The notes under the pieces are model-generated. The model was not told the origin of the DNA and searched no databases. It was given only the letters and a program-made list of their open reading frames with translations. A stretch of DNA of 64,000 nucleotides from DATBAX01 sp963762965 (GTDB lineage: Bacteria; Acidobacteriota; Terriglobia; Terriglobales; Acidobacteriaceae): positions 372,001 through 436,000 of the forward strand of contig CAVXME010000001.1 of assembly GCA_963762965.1 (NCBI GenBank). Reading direction: 5' to 3'. Positions 8,126-16,347 of this stretch are shown here, piece by piece; the stretch's first letter is position 1, and the number at the start of each line of letters is the position of its first letter. The translations under genes and the position numbers were made by a program.

Positions 8126-8263
8126 ATGGCGCGAATCAAAGAGAACTATGGCGTAAACAGGACTAAGTTAAAGTATCTTCGCTGCTCGTTCTGGGTATTC
8201 GTGGCCGCTCTGGGATTCGAGCTTATGCTGCTATTTATTCAGGCGCTCAAGCCCCTCGCCTGA
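8126..8263 (+). pseudogene. frameshifted C-terminal part of the three-TM cargo protein
   Basis: In the +1 frame relative to the gene upstream, the sequence reads MARIKENYGVNRTKLKYLRC and then a membrane helix (FWVFVAALGFELMLLFIQAL) before a TGA at 8261-8263. Such a short basic linker followed by a last TM helix is the expected end of a 2TM+1TM small membrane protein. The frame is open upstream of this ATG to about 8095, overlapping the first part, which favours one gene broken by a single-base insertion over two separate genes. A +1 ribosomal shift at TTT-C is the less likely alternative. Confidence 0.5.
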
Positions 8264-8345
8264 GCGGTTCATTGTCGGGTGGCGGAGGCGGAGGTTCTAC
8301 GGGCTGAGGCTTTGGATCGTCGGCCATGCCCGGATTTTAGCAGAA

Positions 8346-8373
8346 ATCACGGTACGGCAAGTATATAATTACC
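8346..8373 (-). repeat. right terminal inverted repeat of the IS1595 element
   Basis: The reverse complement begins GGTAATTATATACTTG and continues CCGTACCGTGAT, matching the left end at 24 of 28 positions. Confidence 0.87.
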
Positions 8374-8381
8374 CTATATTG
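8374..8381. repeat. 8-bp target-site duplication, right copy
   Basis: CTATATTG is identical to 4256-4263. It contains the stop codon of the PilZ gene (CTA, read as TAG on the minus strand), so insertion kept that gene's stop. Confidence 0.85.
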
Positions 8382-8763
8382 TAGCGGATGATTCTTTGCG
8401 GGGCGCGGCCGGGGATGCTGCCTGATCCAGAAATTGTTGCAGATCCGCCTGTAACCGGAGCCGGTCTTGCTCGGAGAGATCGCAGAATCCAAAAGGCTGG
8501 AGACAGCCCTTGGTGGCCCACATGGGAAACAGAGTGACGGCCTGACTGCGCACCGTGCTCGATCCCACGTGAAAGATCACCTCGACCTTGATTTTCTCGT
8601 CCAGCGGATTTTCCAGCTGCAACACTCCGCCGGAGGTGGAGAGTTGGTGCAATCGGGAGCGCACTTGTTTGCCGCTCTCCAGCCGAATAATGGCCAGAAC
8701 GGCGCCGCCTAGTTTCACGCGGGGGGCGCGCTTGGCGCTACGGGACTGGGTAGTCTTTGCCAT
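8374..8763 (-). CDS. PilZ-domain-like protein
   Basis: This 129-residue soluble protein starts at 8763, where a GGGAG lies 6 bases upstream of the ATG; a start 21 bases earlier is weaker. Residues about 18-105 have the strand order of a PilZ domain: KLGGAVLAIIRLESGKQVRS, then LHQLSTSGGVLQLENPL, the 'D-x-S-x-x-G' position here being 'LSTSGG', and a late AVTLFPMWATKGCLQPFGFC. The usual RxxxR c-di-GMP-binding arginines are not obvious. The stop codon sits within the IS1595 target duplication, and the ancestral downstream neighbour was the rhodanese gene. Confidence 0.6.
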   Translation of the reverse strand: MAKTTQSRSAKRAPRVKLGGAVLAIIRLESGKQVRSRLHQLSTSGGVLQLENPLDEKIKVEVIFHVGSSTVRSQAVTLFPMWATKGCLQPFGFCDLSEQDRLRLQADLQQFLDQAASPAAPRKESSATI

Positions 8764-8970
8764 GTCTATCTCCCAATATGACACTGGGAGGACCCCACGG
8801 GACAGATTACGAAAGCACAGCCTGAATTTGTGTCCGATGAGGAGTATCTGGGGAAGTCTCCAGGGGCCAAATTGGTCTTTAAACGACCCAATTTATGACC
8901 ATTCCCATTCCAGAACCACTTTCTATCCAGTAACCACTCCACGATTACAGGTGTTACTTTACGCCTGCCG

Positions 8971-9732
8971 ATGGGGGACGTAAGCTGCGGCCTTATGAAG
9001 CAGAACGCGCTCCTGATGTGCCGCAACCAGCCGTCCTTACGGATTTTAGCAGCAGCTTTCCAGGGAATTCAAATCGAGCCGGAAGTGTGTCTGTCCGCAG
9101 CGGACGCTATGGAACTGCTGGTGAAGGGGCACTATTCCGCATTGGTGCTGGATTTTGATCTGCCGGGGGCCGCGCAGGTTGCCCGCATGGCACACATGAT
9201 TTCTGCGGACCGCAGGCCCGTGCTTTTCGTGATGATTGGAGCCATGACTCCCGTGGGAGGCGCGTTTCAAGCCGGCGCCAACTTTGTCCTCTACAAGCCG
9301 CTCGAAGCCGAGCAGGTCATCCGTTCTTTGCGGGCCGCGCGGGGTTTCCTGAATCCGGATCGGCGGCGTTCCCCCCGGCACCCGGTGCAAGCCCTGGTCT
9401 ATTTGCGCTTCAATGTCGGCGAGGTGCCCACCCTCATGCTGGATGTGAGTGAGCAAGGCCTGGCCTTGCAGGCTCCGGAACCGTTGCCCCAAGTGCAGGA
9501 AGTCCCGCTGCGTTTTGTGCTGCCCGGGACGACGCACTGCGTCGAGGCCACCGGACAAGTCATCTGGTCGAACGACGATGGTCGCGCCGGAATGTTCTTC
9601 TCCCGCCTGACCCCAGCCTCGCGAAAATATCTGAAAGATTGGCTCAATAAACATGGCGCAAAGAAGAAAGATGCGGTGCGCGTACTGATGGAGCCGGAGA
9701 AAGTCCGGCAGTTCCGGCGAGCTTCCCAGTAA
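8971..9732 (+). CDS. receiver-like domain fused to PilZ domain
   Basis: The protein has 253 residues; an in-frame Met at residue 9 is an alternative start. Residues about 10-125 look like a response-regulator receiver: the presumed phosphoacceptor is the aspartate in ALVLDFDLPGA, and the conserved lysine is in FVLYKPLEAEQV. The early acidic pair of receivers is missing (NALLMCRNQPS), so phosphorylation is uncertain. Residues about 130-235 are a PilZ domain with RRRSPRHPV (the RxxxR arginines) and LDVSEQGLAL (the DxSxxG motif), which normally bind c-di-GMP. It may link phosphorelay or protein-contact input to c-di-GMP output. Confidence 0.8.
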   Translation: MGDVSCGLMKQNALLMCRNQPSLRILAAAFQGIQIEPEVCLSAADAMELLVKGHYSALVLDFDLPGAAQVARMAHMISADRRPVLFVMIGAMTPVGGAFQAGANFVLYKPLEAEQVIRSLRAARGFLNPDRRRSPRHPVQALVYLRFNVGEVPTLMLDVSEQGLALQAPEPLPQVQEVPLRFVLPGTTHCVEATGQVIWSNDDGRAGMFFSRLTPASRKYLKDWLNKHGAKKKDAVRVLMEPEKVRQFRRASQ

Positions 9733-9821
9733 GACTTGGCACACTCGGGGACGTCATCGGGCAAGAACCACTTCCCGTTCTTGCGTGCTAGACTCGCATT
9801 TCTGCTTTGCTGAGTCTTCGC

Positions 9822-11237
9822 ATGCCCGAGATCACCTTCCTTTCGGCAGTTTCGATGGCCGAACAAATCCGGCAAAAGAAGATTTCTCCCACCGAATTGC
9901 TGGAAGCCCATTTAGCGCGAATCGAGAAACTCAATCCCCGGCTGAACGCTTTCGTCCAGGTGGATGCCGAAGGCGCGCGTCGCCAGGCGGCTCTGGATCA
10001 GACTGCCGTGATGCGCGGGGAAAATCTTGGACCACTGTACGGAGTTCCGGTCAGCATCAAGAGCTCGATGGATGTTGCTGGCCTGCGATGTGAAGCCGGA
10101 ACAAAATTACGCGCCGGCAAAGTCGCTGACAAAGACGCACCATTGGTGACGCGGTTGCGGCAGGCTGGCGCGATTATTCTGGGCGTTACCAACACGCCAG
10201 AACTGCTGATGGCTTGGGAGACCGACAACCTTCTTTATGGCCGCACCAATAATCCCTGGGATTTATCGCGCACCCCGGGCGGATCGAGCGGTGGCGAAGC
10301 CGCGGCGATCGCCTCGGGATGTTCCGCGGGAGGCGTCGGCAGCGATGGCGGCGGTTCCATACGCGTGCCCGCGCACTTCAGCGGCATCTGCGGGCTGAAA
10401 CCCACTCCCGGCCGGATTCCTGCCACGGGGCATTTTCCAACTTCGGTGGGACCTTTTGCTTTGATTGGTGTCGTCGGTCCCATGGCAAGAACCGTGGCTG
10501 ACCTGAAGACACTGTTCGAAGTCATGCAAGGGCCCGACGATGGCGATCCTTCGGCCGCGCCGGTACCGCTGCGAAAAGTCGGACCGGCAGATTTACAAAA
10601 CATTCGTATCGGCTATTTCGAAGAGGACGGACGCACACCCGTCACCAAGGAAACTCGCGCAGCTGTACATCAGGCCGCCAAAGGCCTGCGAAGTGTCGGA
10701 CTCAACGTGGAATTATTTCGTCCTCAAGGGCTCGAACTCGCCCGCCAACTGTGGTGGAAGTTTTTCGGAATCGCTGGTGGCATGCTGCTGGGGCCGATGA
10801 CGCAGGGCCACGAAGCCGACCCCAGCCCGATCTTGAAAGAATTCTCCAGTTGGGTCGCTGCCGAACCTTCTCATAGCGGTCAAACCCTACTCGATACCTG
10901 GGTCCAACGCGACCTGGTGCGGATGCAGATTTTGGCGGAGATGCGCGCGCATCCAATCCTCGTTTGTCCAGTCGCTTCGGTTCCGGCCTTCAAACATGGG
11001 GAGCGCAGTTGGAATGTTGACGGACAAAACGTGCAATATCTCGACGCCTGGAGCTATTGCGAGTGGTTCAATCTGCTCGGCTTCCCTGCGGCCGTGGTGC
11101 CGGTGGGTAGTTCCCCGGAAGGATTGCCCATCGGAGTACAGATTGTCGGCCGTCCCTGGGAAGAAGAGTTGGTGCTGGAAGTCGCTGCGACGATCGAAAA
11201 TGAGTGCGGTGGGTTCCGCGCACCCCCGCTTGCTTAA
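9822..11237 (+). CDS. amidase-signature family amidase
   Basis: With an ATG start at 9822 the enzyme has 471 residues; a TTG 15 bases upstream is less likely. It shows the complete amidase signature: the catalytic lysine at residue 80 in YGVPVSIKSSMD, the glycine/serine-rich PGGSSGGEAAAIASG, and GSDGGGSIRVPAHFSGICGL carrying the nucleophilic serine. The family hydrolyses amide bonds; members include GatA, fatty-acid amide hydrolase and peptide amidase. The N-terminus MPEITFLSAVSMAEQIR and the length resemble indole-acetamide or fatty-amide hydrolase-like members rather than GatA. No GatB or GatC lies next to it, so a tRNA role is unlikely. The substrate is unknown. Confidence 0.9.
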   Translation: MPEITFLSAVSMAEQIRQKKISPTELLEAHLARIEKLNPRLNAFVQVDAEGARRQAALDQTAVMRGENLGPLYGVPVSIKSSMDVAGLRCEAGTKLRAGKVADKDAPLVTRLRQAGAIILGVTNTPELLMAWETDNLLYGRTNNPWDLSRTPGGSSGGEAAAIASGCSAGGVGSDGGGSIRVPAHFSGICGLKPTPGRIPATGHFPTSVGPFALIGVVGPMARTVADLKTLFEVMQGPDDGDPSAAPVPLRKVGPADLQNIRIGYFEEDGRTPVTKETRAAVHQAAKGLRSVGLNVELFRPQGLELARQLWWKFFGIAGGMLLGPMTQGHEADPSPILKEFSSWVAAEPSHSGQTLLDTWVQRDLVRMQILAEMRAHPILVCPVASVPAFKHGERSWNVDGQNVQYLDAWSYCEWFNLLGFPAAVVPVGSSPEGLPIGVQIVGRPWEEELVLEVAATIENECGGFRAPPLA

Positions 11238-11317
11238 GGCAGTAAGCAGTAGCGACCAGCTTGCCTTTGTTTGTTCCCCTGTGGCCCTCGGTGCCCTCTG
11301 TGGTTAAACTCTAGTAA

Positions 11318-14300
11318 ATGACCTCCCGACTTTCCATTGGTCTCGCCGGACTCGCGCTGGCTGCTCTCAGCTTTTTTGCAGTTTCTCCCCAAACGGAGTC
11401 GTCTCCTAAGACTTCGAATCCCGCCGAGGCCACGCGTCTCAACAATCTGGGCGCGGCCTACATGAACCAGCAGCTTTTCGACAAAGGTCTGAAGGCTTTT
11501 GAGGAAGCCGCGGCGCTTGATCCCAAGCTGCACATCGCCCGAATGAATCAGGGTATAGCGCTACTCAACCTGGGAAAAGTGGATGAAGCCAAACCCATTC
11601 TGGAAGAGGCGGTGAAACGCGATCCTAAAAATCCGCATGCCCTGTACAACCTGGGCTTGCTCGAGAAAAATAGCAGCGACTCGCAGGGCGCCGTGGACGC
11701 TTTTCAGCGAGTTACGGAAATCGATCCCGATGATGCCGATACCTGGTATTTCCTGGGCAGTGTCCATTCACAGTTGAAAGACTTTCCTCACGCGATCGAA
11801 GCTTTCGATCATGCGCTTAAGTTGAATCCACTGCACGCCTCGGCACAGTTCGGTCTCTCGCGCGCCTATCAGCAATCAGGCAATTCCGCGCAGGCCCGCG
11901 AGCATCTCGTCCGTTTCCAATACATCACGCAGAACAAGTTGGGGGCCGCGATCAGCCTGGCCTACGGCGAGCAGGGACAGTATTCGCGAGTTGAAGAATC
12001 ACCGACTGCGGTGGAGAAAGTGCCACTGGCAATTCCGGTGAAGTTCGTGGATGTGACAGAGGCGGCAGGGTTGACTCCGAAAGTCGGGGCCAGCGATAAA
12101 GACTGGCTATCCTACATCGGGCCGGGCGCGTGTTTTCTCGACTACGACGGCGACGGCAAAGTCGACATTTTCCTTCCCGACAACGGCGCGGAAGGCGGCA
12201 TGTCGCTCTACCACAGTTTTGGTAACGGAAGATTCGAGGACGTGACTAGAAGAGCCGGACTCGATCCCACCGCACATGGCATCGGCTGCACGGCAGGGGA
12301 TTATGACAACGATGGTGCGGTTGATCTCGCGGTGAGCACACGTGCGGGCTTGATTTTGTTGCATAACGAAAAAAACGGCACGTTCAAAGACGTGACCCTG
12401 GCGGCGGGAATCAAGAGCGACGGCACGAGCGCTGGCGTGACTTTCATCGACTACGACCATGACGGCGATCTGGACCTTTACGTTAGCCGACAGGATCCGC
12501 GGGAGCTTGTCAGCAATCCGCCAACTGCGGGGAAGAATCAGCTTTGGCGGAATAACGGCAACGGGACTTTCACGGATGTTACCGGTGGGGCCGGGCTTGC
12601 TGGCGATTCCCCGGCTAGCAATGCTGTCGGTACGGACTACAACAACGATCGCGCAGTGGACTTGCTGACGACCACCCCCAGCCCGACCATATTTGAAAAT
12701 CCCCGTGAGGGTAAGTTCAAGGAGCACCAATTTTGGACGCAGCACCTTCCACCTAGCGTCGGTATCGCCGTTCTCGATTTTGATCATGACGGCTGGATGG
12801 ATATTGCTCTAACCCAATATGGTGCCCCCGGCCTCACACTCTGGCGTAACAATCACGGCAAATCCTTCGAGCAGGTAAAACTTCCCGAAACCAACTGGAC
12901 GCGCGCTTTCGGTATTGCCGCCTTCGATTACGACAACGACGGCTGGGTAGACCTCGTGGCGGTCGGAGAAGCGGTCATTGGAAAAGGCGAAATTAAGCTC
13001 TTCCGCAATCTCGGTCCCGACGGTTTCAAAGACGTCACCGCCGACGTTGGCCTCGACAAAATTCAGCTCAAAGATCCTCGCGCCATCATCACCGGAGACT
13101 TCGACGACGACGGCGCGACCGACCTGCTTATTACGCAAAATCATGGTCCGGCCGTCCTGCTCAAGAATGAGGGCGGCAACAAGAATCACTGGCTGCGGCT
13201 TGCACTGAAAGGCCTGAACGACAACAAGAGCGCCATCGGCACCAAGGTCGAGGTTTTTTCCGACGGCATTCGCCAAAAATATGAGATCTACGGCTCCAAC
13301 GGATATCTCGGGCAGAACTCGCCATATCTCACCGTCGGCCTCGGGCAAGCGAAGCAAGCCGACGTTGTCCGCATGCTCTGGCCCACCGGCGTCTTGCAGG
13401 ACGAAATCGAAGTTGCAGGCGATCGCGAGCAGGCCTTCACCGAGATCGACCGTCGAGGCAGCTCTTGCCCCACATTATTTGTTTGGGACGGCAAGCATTA
13501 CGAACTAGTCGCCGACATTCTTGGCGCGGGCGTGGTCGGACACTGGGTCGGGTCGAACCAGCGCAACATTCCGCGTCCCACGGAATACGTGAAGATTGAT
13601 CGCAACGCGATTCGCGAAAAAGACGGTAAGCTGAGTTTCCGATTGATGGAGCCGATGGAAGAGGTCGTCTATCTCGATCAGGTGCGATTGCTGGCCGTCG
13701 ATCATCCCAGCGGCGTTGAGGTTTATCCCAACGAGTATTTCGCGAGCAATCCTCCGTATCCACCTTTCAAAATAATCACCAGCCATGACGCGAAGCCGCC
13801 GGCCGGCGCCTGGGACGATCGCGGCCACAACGTTCTCCCTGATCTGCTCGCGCATCGTTACATCGGCGATTTCGATCTGCTGCCCTTCAAGGGATTCACC
13901 AAGCTGCATAGTCTTGAGCTCGATCTCGGCGAAAGGTATCAAGGCGGCGCGCTGCGATTGCTGCTCCACGGAGAAATTGAATACTTCACCGCGACCGGAA
14001 TGTACGCCGCCGATCAGGCGGGCATCCAGGCCATCGCGCCCTATGTCGAGGCATTTGTAAAAGATGGAAGTGACGGCAACGGAAAATGGGTCCGTGTCAC
14101 CGATGACATGGGCTTCCCCGCCGGCTTGCCGCGTACCATGACTGCTGATCTCACCGATAAGCTGCCGCGAGGCACGCAGCGTATTCGTATTTCGACTAAT
14201 CTGCAAATCTACTGGGACAACATTCTGATCGACCGCACCCAGCAGAACTCGGACTCGCGCCTCACACCGGTTCCGCTGCAACGCGCCGATCTCGGTTTCC

Positions 14301-14764
14301 ACGGTTATCCGCGGCAAATCGAGGCGCAGCCTCCCGGCAATGTGAAGTATGTTTATGAAGAAGTGAGCCGCAGCGGCCCCTATGCTCGGCAGGCCGGCAC
14401 CTACACAAGTTACGGCGACGTGACGCCGCTACTCACCGATTATGACGACCGGCACGTAGTCTTCGGATCAGGCGAAGAAGTGGCCCTGGAATTTGATCCC
14501 GCAAAATTACCAGCCCTACCCAAAGGCTGGACTCGCGACTACTTCTTCGCTGCCAATGGCTACGAAAAAGATATGGATTTCTACGCCGCCGAAGGCAGCA
14601 CTGTCGAGCCGCTGCCCTTCCGGAAAATGGGAAGCTATCCCTATCCCGGCAAGTCGTTTCCTCTCGACGACGTTCATCTGAACTATCTTTTGCAGTACAA
14701 CACGCGCTACGTTTCCGGCAACGAGCCGCAGGGATATGGCTACGACTATCGTCCCGCGAAGTGA
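11318..14764 (+). CDS. exported TPR / FG-GAP repeat / ASPIC-UnbV protein
   Basis: This 1,148-residue protein starts with a short hydrophobic segment (residues 5-25) that may act as a signal peptide or anchor. Residues about 38-210 hold TPR repeats (LNNLGAAYMNQQLFDKGLKA, ALYNLGLLEKN, DTWYFLGSVHSQLKDFPHAI). Residues about 240-610 contain FG-GAP/VCBS-type repeats with recurring calcium-binding D-x-D-x-D-G loops (FLDYDGDGKVDIFLPD, DYDNDGAVDLAV, DYDHDGDLDLYV). Around 615-720 is an ASPIC/UnbV module (GTKVEVFSDGIRQKYEIYG, SPYLTVGLG). The last 400 residues are unrecognised. CRTAC1-like proteins of this kind are common in Acidobacteria and presumably act in the envelope, but no function is established. 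Confidence 0.85.
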   Translation: MTSRLSIGLAGLALAALSFFAVSPQTESSPKTSNPAEATRLNNLGAAYMNQQLFDKGLKAFEEAAALDPKLHIARMNQGIALLNLGKVDEAKPILEEAVKRDPKNPHALYNLGLLEKNSSDSQGAVDAFQRVTEIDPDDADTWYFLGSVHSQLKDFPHAIEAFDHALKLNPLHASAQFGLSRAYQQSGNSAQAREHLVRFQYITQNKLGAAISLAYGEQGQYSRVEESPTAVEKVPLAIPVKFVDVTEAAGLTPKVGASDKDWLSYIGPGACFLDYDGDGKVDIFLPDNGAEGGMSLYHSFGNGRFEDVTRRAGLDPTAHGIGCTAGDYDNDGAVDLAVSTRAGLILLHNEKNGTFKDVTLAAGIKSDGTSAGVTFIDYDHDGDLDLYVSRQDPRELVSNPPTAGKNQLWRNNGNGTFTDVTGGAGLAGDSPASNAVGTDYNNDRAVDLLTTTPSPTIFENPREGKFKEHQFWTQHLPPSVGIAVLDFDHDGWMDIALTQYGAPGLTLWRNNHGKSFEQVKLPETNWTRAFGIAAFDYDNDGWVDLVAVGEAVIGKGEIKLFRNLGPDGFKDVTADVGLDKIQLKDPRAIITGDFDDDGATDLLITQNHGPAVLLKNEGGNKNHWLRLALKGLNDNKSAIGTKVEVFSDGIRQKYEIYGSNGYLGQNSPYLTVGLGQAKQADVVRMLWPTGVLQDEIEVAGDREQAFTEIDRRGSSCPTLFVWDGKHYELVADILGAGVVGHWVGSNQRNIPRPTEYVKIDRNAIREKDGKLSFRLMEPMEEVVYLDQVRLLAVDHPSGVEVYPNEYFASNPPYPPFKIITSHDAKPPAGAWDDRGHNVLPDLLAHRYIGDFDLLPFKGFTKLHSLELDLGERYQGGALRLLLHGEIEYFTATGMYAADQAGIQAIAPYVEAFVKDGSDGNGKWVRVTDDMGFPAGLPRTMTADLTDKLPRGTQRIRISTNLQIYWDNILIDRTQQNSDSRLTPVPLQRADLGFHGYPRQIEAQPPGNVKYVYEEVSRSGPYARQAGTYTSYGDVTPLLTDYDDRHVVFGSGEEVALEFDPAKLPALPKGWTRDYFFAANGYEKDMDFYAAEGSTVEPLPFRKMGSYPYPGKSFPLDDVHLNYLLQYNTRYVSGNEPQGYGYDYRPAK

Positions 14765-14833
14765 TCGGAGATCGCTTTATAAAATCGTTTTAATATTGAC
14801 AAATTCGACTACTCCGAATCCAATACCTCACAC

Positions 14834-16198
14834 ATGGAAACTACCTCGGCTCCCTCACTCAGGCGGACGTTAACTCTGTCGGACTTGATTCTCTACGGCA
14901 TCATCGTTATCCAACCAACCGCGCCCATGCCGGCTTATGGAGTCTTCAGCAACGCCGGCGGGGGCCACGTGGTCACCACCATACTGATCGCCATGGTGGC
15001 GATGGTATTCACGGCCATGAGCTACGGCCGCATGGCAAGGGTCTATCCCAGCGCGGGGTCGGCCTACACTTATGTCGGACGCGAGCTGCATCCCTCGCTC
15101 GGCTACGTGACCGGCTGGAGCATGGTCATGGATTACATTCTTAATCCCCTGATCTGCACCATCTGGTCCGCCAAAGCCATGGCTGATCTGCTCAGCGGCA
15201 CCCGCTATCAGATTCCTTACCCCGGCCTGCTGTGGCCCATATTTTTTGCCGTTTTGTTCACCGCCTTAAACCTGCGCGGGGTGCAGACTTCGGCCCGCAT
15301 CAATAAGATCCTGTGTGCGATCATGGGCGCCGTGATCCTGGCATTTTTCTGGTACACGATCCGGTACATTTTTCATCTGCCGCAATATCCCGAGGCATAT
15401 TTTCTGCGGCCGTTCTACAACCCGCAAACTTTCACCATCAGTCGCGTGTTCCACGGCACCTCGGTTGCGGTCCTCACCTACATCGGATTCGATGGCATTT
15501 CCACTTTGTCGGAAGAAGTCGAAAATCCCCGGCGCAATATTTTCCTGGCCACCGTGCTGGTCTGCATCATCACTGGGTTCCTGGCCGCGGCGGAAGTTTA
15601 CGGCGCTCAACTGTTGAGCAGCCAATACATTTTCGGAGTGAGTGAAGTCGAGAACGCGTTCAGCCACGTGGCGGCGATTGCCGGCGGCCCCATGCTCACC
15701 AAAGTGATCAGCCTAACGCTGTTGATCGCCACCATCGGGTCCGGCATGGGATCACAACTCGGCGCGGCGCGTCTGTTGTACGGCATGGGACGCAGCAACG
15801 CTATCCCCAGGAAATTCTTTGGCGCCATTCATCCCCGCACCCGGATTCCGGCAAACAACGTGGTCTTCGTGGGCGCGATTGCGCTGGTGGGCGCGTTTCT
15901 CATCAGCTATGACGATGGCGCCAACCTGCTCAACTTCGGGGCGCTGATCGCCTTCATGGGAGTCAATCTCGCCGCGTTGACCCACTACTACATCCGCGGT
16001 AACGATCGGACGCTGGGGCATTTGATTCCACCGGTGCTGGGGTTCGTCATCTGCTTTCTGCTCTGGATCAGCCTGAGTTCGAAGGCCAAGATCTTCGGAG
16101 CGATCTGGATGGTCGTGGGCGTCGCTTATGGAGCGTGGAAGACCAGAGGCTTCAAGAGCGAACTGGTGAACTTTGACGTACCAGCCGACGAAGCGTAG
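14834..16198 (+). CDS. APC-family amino-acid permease
   Basis: The 454-residue integral membrane protein has about 12 predicted helices. The first (residues 15-40, LILYGIIVIQPTAPMPAYG) and the following AGSAYTYVGRELHPSLGY are typical of the amino acid-polyamine-organocation superfamily, in which the first helix carries the unwound substrate-binding loop. YIGFDGISTLSEEVENPRRN is the well-conserved loop around helix 6 and 7. It probably imports an amino acid or amine by proton symport; the substrate is not evident. A terminator hairpin follows directly. Confidence 0.92.
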   Translation: METTSAPSLRRTLTLSDLILYGIIVIQPTAPMPAYGVFSNAGGGHVVTTILIAMVAMVFTAMSYGRMARVYPSAGSAYTYVGRELHPSLGYVTGWSMVMDYILNPLICTIWSAKAMADLLSGTRYQIPYPGLLWPIFFAVLFTALNLRGVQTSARINKILCAIMGAVILAFFWYTIRYIFHLPQYPEAYFLRPFYNPQTFTISRVFHGTSVAVLTYIGFDGISTLSEEVENPRRNIFLATVLVCIITGFLAAAEVYGAQLLSSQYIFGVSEVENAFSHVAAIAGGPMLTKVISLTLLIATIGSGMGSQLGAARLLYGMGRSNAIPRKFFGAIHPRTRIPANNVVFVGAIALVGAFLISYDDGANLLNFGALIAFMGVNLAALTHYYIRGNDRTLGHLIPPVLGFVICFLLWISLSSKAKIFGAIWMVVGVAYGAWKTRGFKSELVNFDVPADEA

Positions 16199-16209
16199 AC
16201 AACTCTCGA

Positions 16210-16247
16210 GGGTGCCCCGTTCAAGCTATGCTTGAGCGGGGCTTTTT
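16210..16247 (+). terminator. rho-independent terminator of the APC permease gene
   Basis: GCCCCGTTCAAGC (16214-16226) pairs with CTTGAGCGGGGC (16231-16242) across a 4-base loop, followed by TTTTT. It is near-identical to an inverted hairpin at 16289-16332. Confidence 0.85.
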
Positions 16248-16288
16248 GGTCGATCGGTTAACCAACTGAAAGGTCGAAGATCCGGTGC

Positions 16289-16332
16289 ACAAAAAATCCC
16301 CGCCCAAGCAAAGCTTGGACGGGGCACCCTCC
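16289..16332 (-). terminator. rho-independent terminator of the GH2 gene
   Basis: On the minus strand, GCCCCGTCCAAGC pairs with GCTTGGGCGGGG, followed by six Ts. Together with 16210-16247 it forms an inverted pair of related hairpins between the two convergent genes. Confidence 0.82.
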
Positions 16333-16347
16333 AGATTCATAAGATGA

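Larger units (their letters stand above)
4264..8373 (+). mobile_element. complete IS1595-family element with cargo genes
   Basis: The element is 4,110 bp. It is bounded by 28-bp imperfect terminal inverted repeats (24 of 28 identical; both start GGTAATTATATACTTG) and flanked by an identical 8-bp target duplication, so both ends are intact. It encodes an IS1595-type transposase (4312-5265) and at least four other genes: a DUF3800 protein, a beta-barrel/PDZ protein, a small XRE regulator and a three-TM protein broken by a +1 shift. Plain IS1595 members are about 1 kb, and some family groups are known to carry passengers. The cargo part is visibly more A+T-rich than the chromosome around it, which fits acquisition from elsewhere. 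The insertion site is the last codon of a PilZ gene. Confidence 0.88.

Noticed and set aside
8247..8327. 26-residue Pro-rich open frame on the minus strand near the right end of the IS1595 element (starts MADDPKPQP)
   Set aside because: It is too short and lacks a ribosome-binding site; it overlaps the tail of the three-TM gene and could be chance.
4263..8374. Element ends set one base further out (GGG...CCC)
   Set aside because: With GGG ends the flanking octamers differ; only the GG ends give an exact 8-bp duplication.
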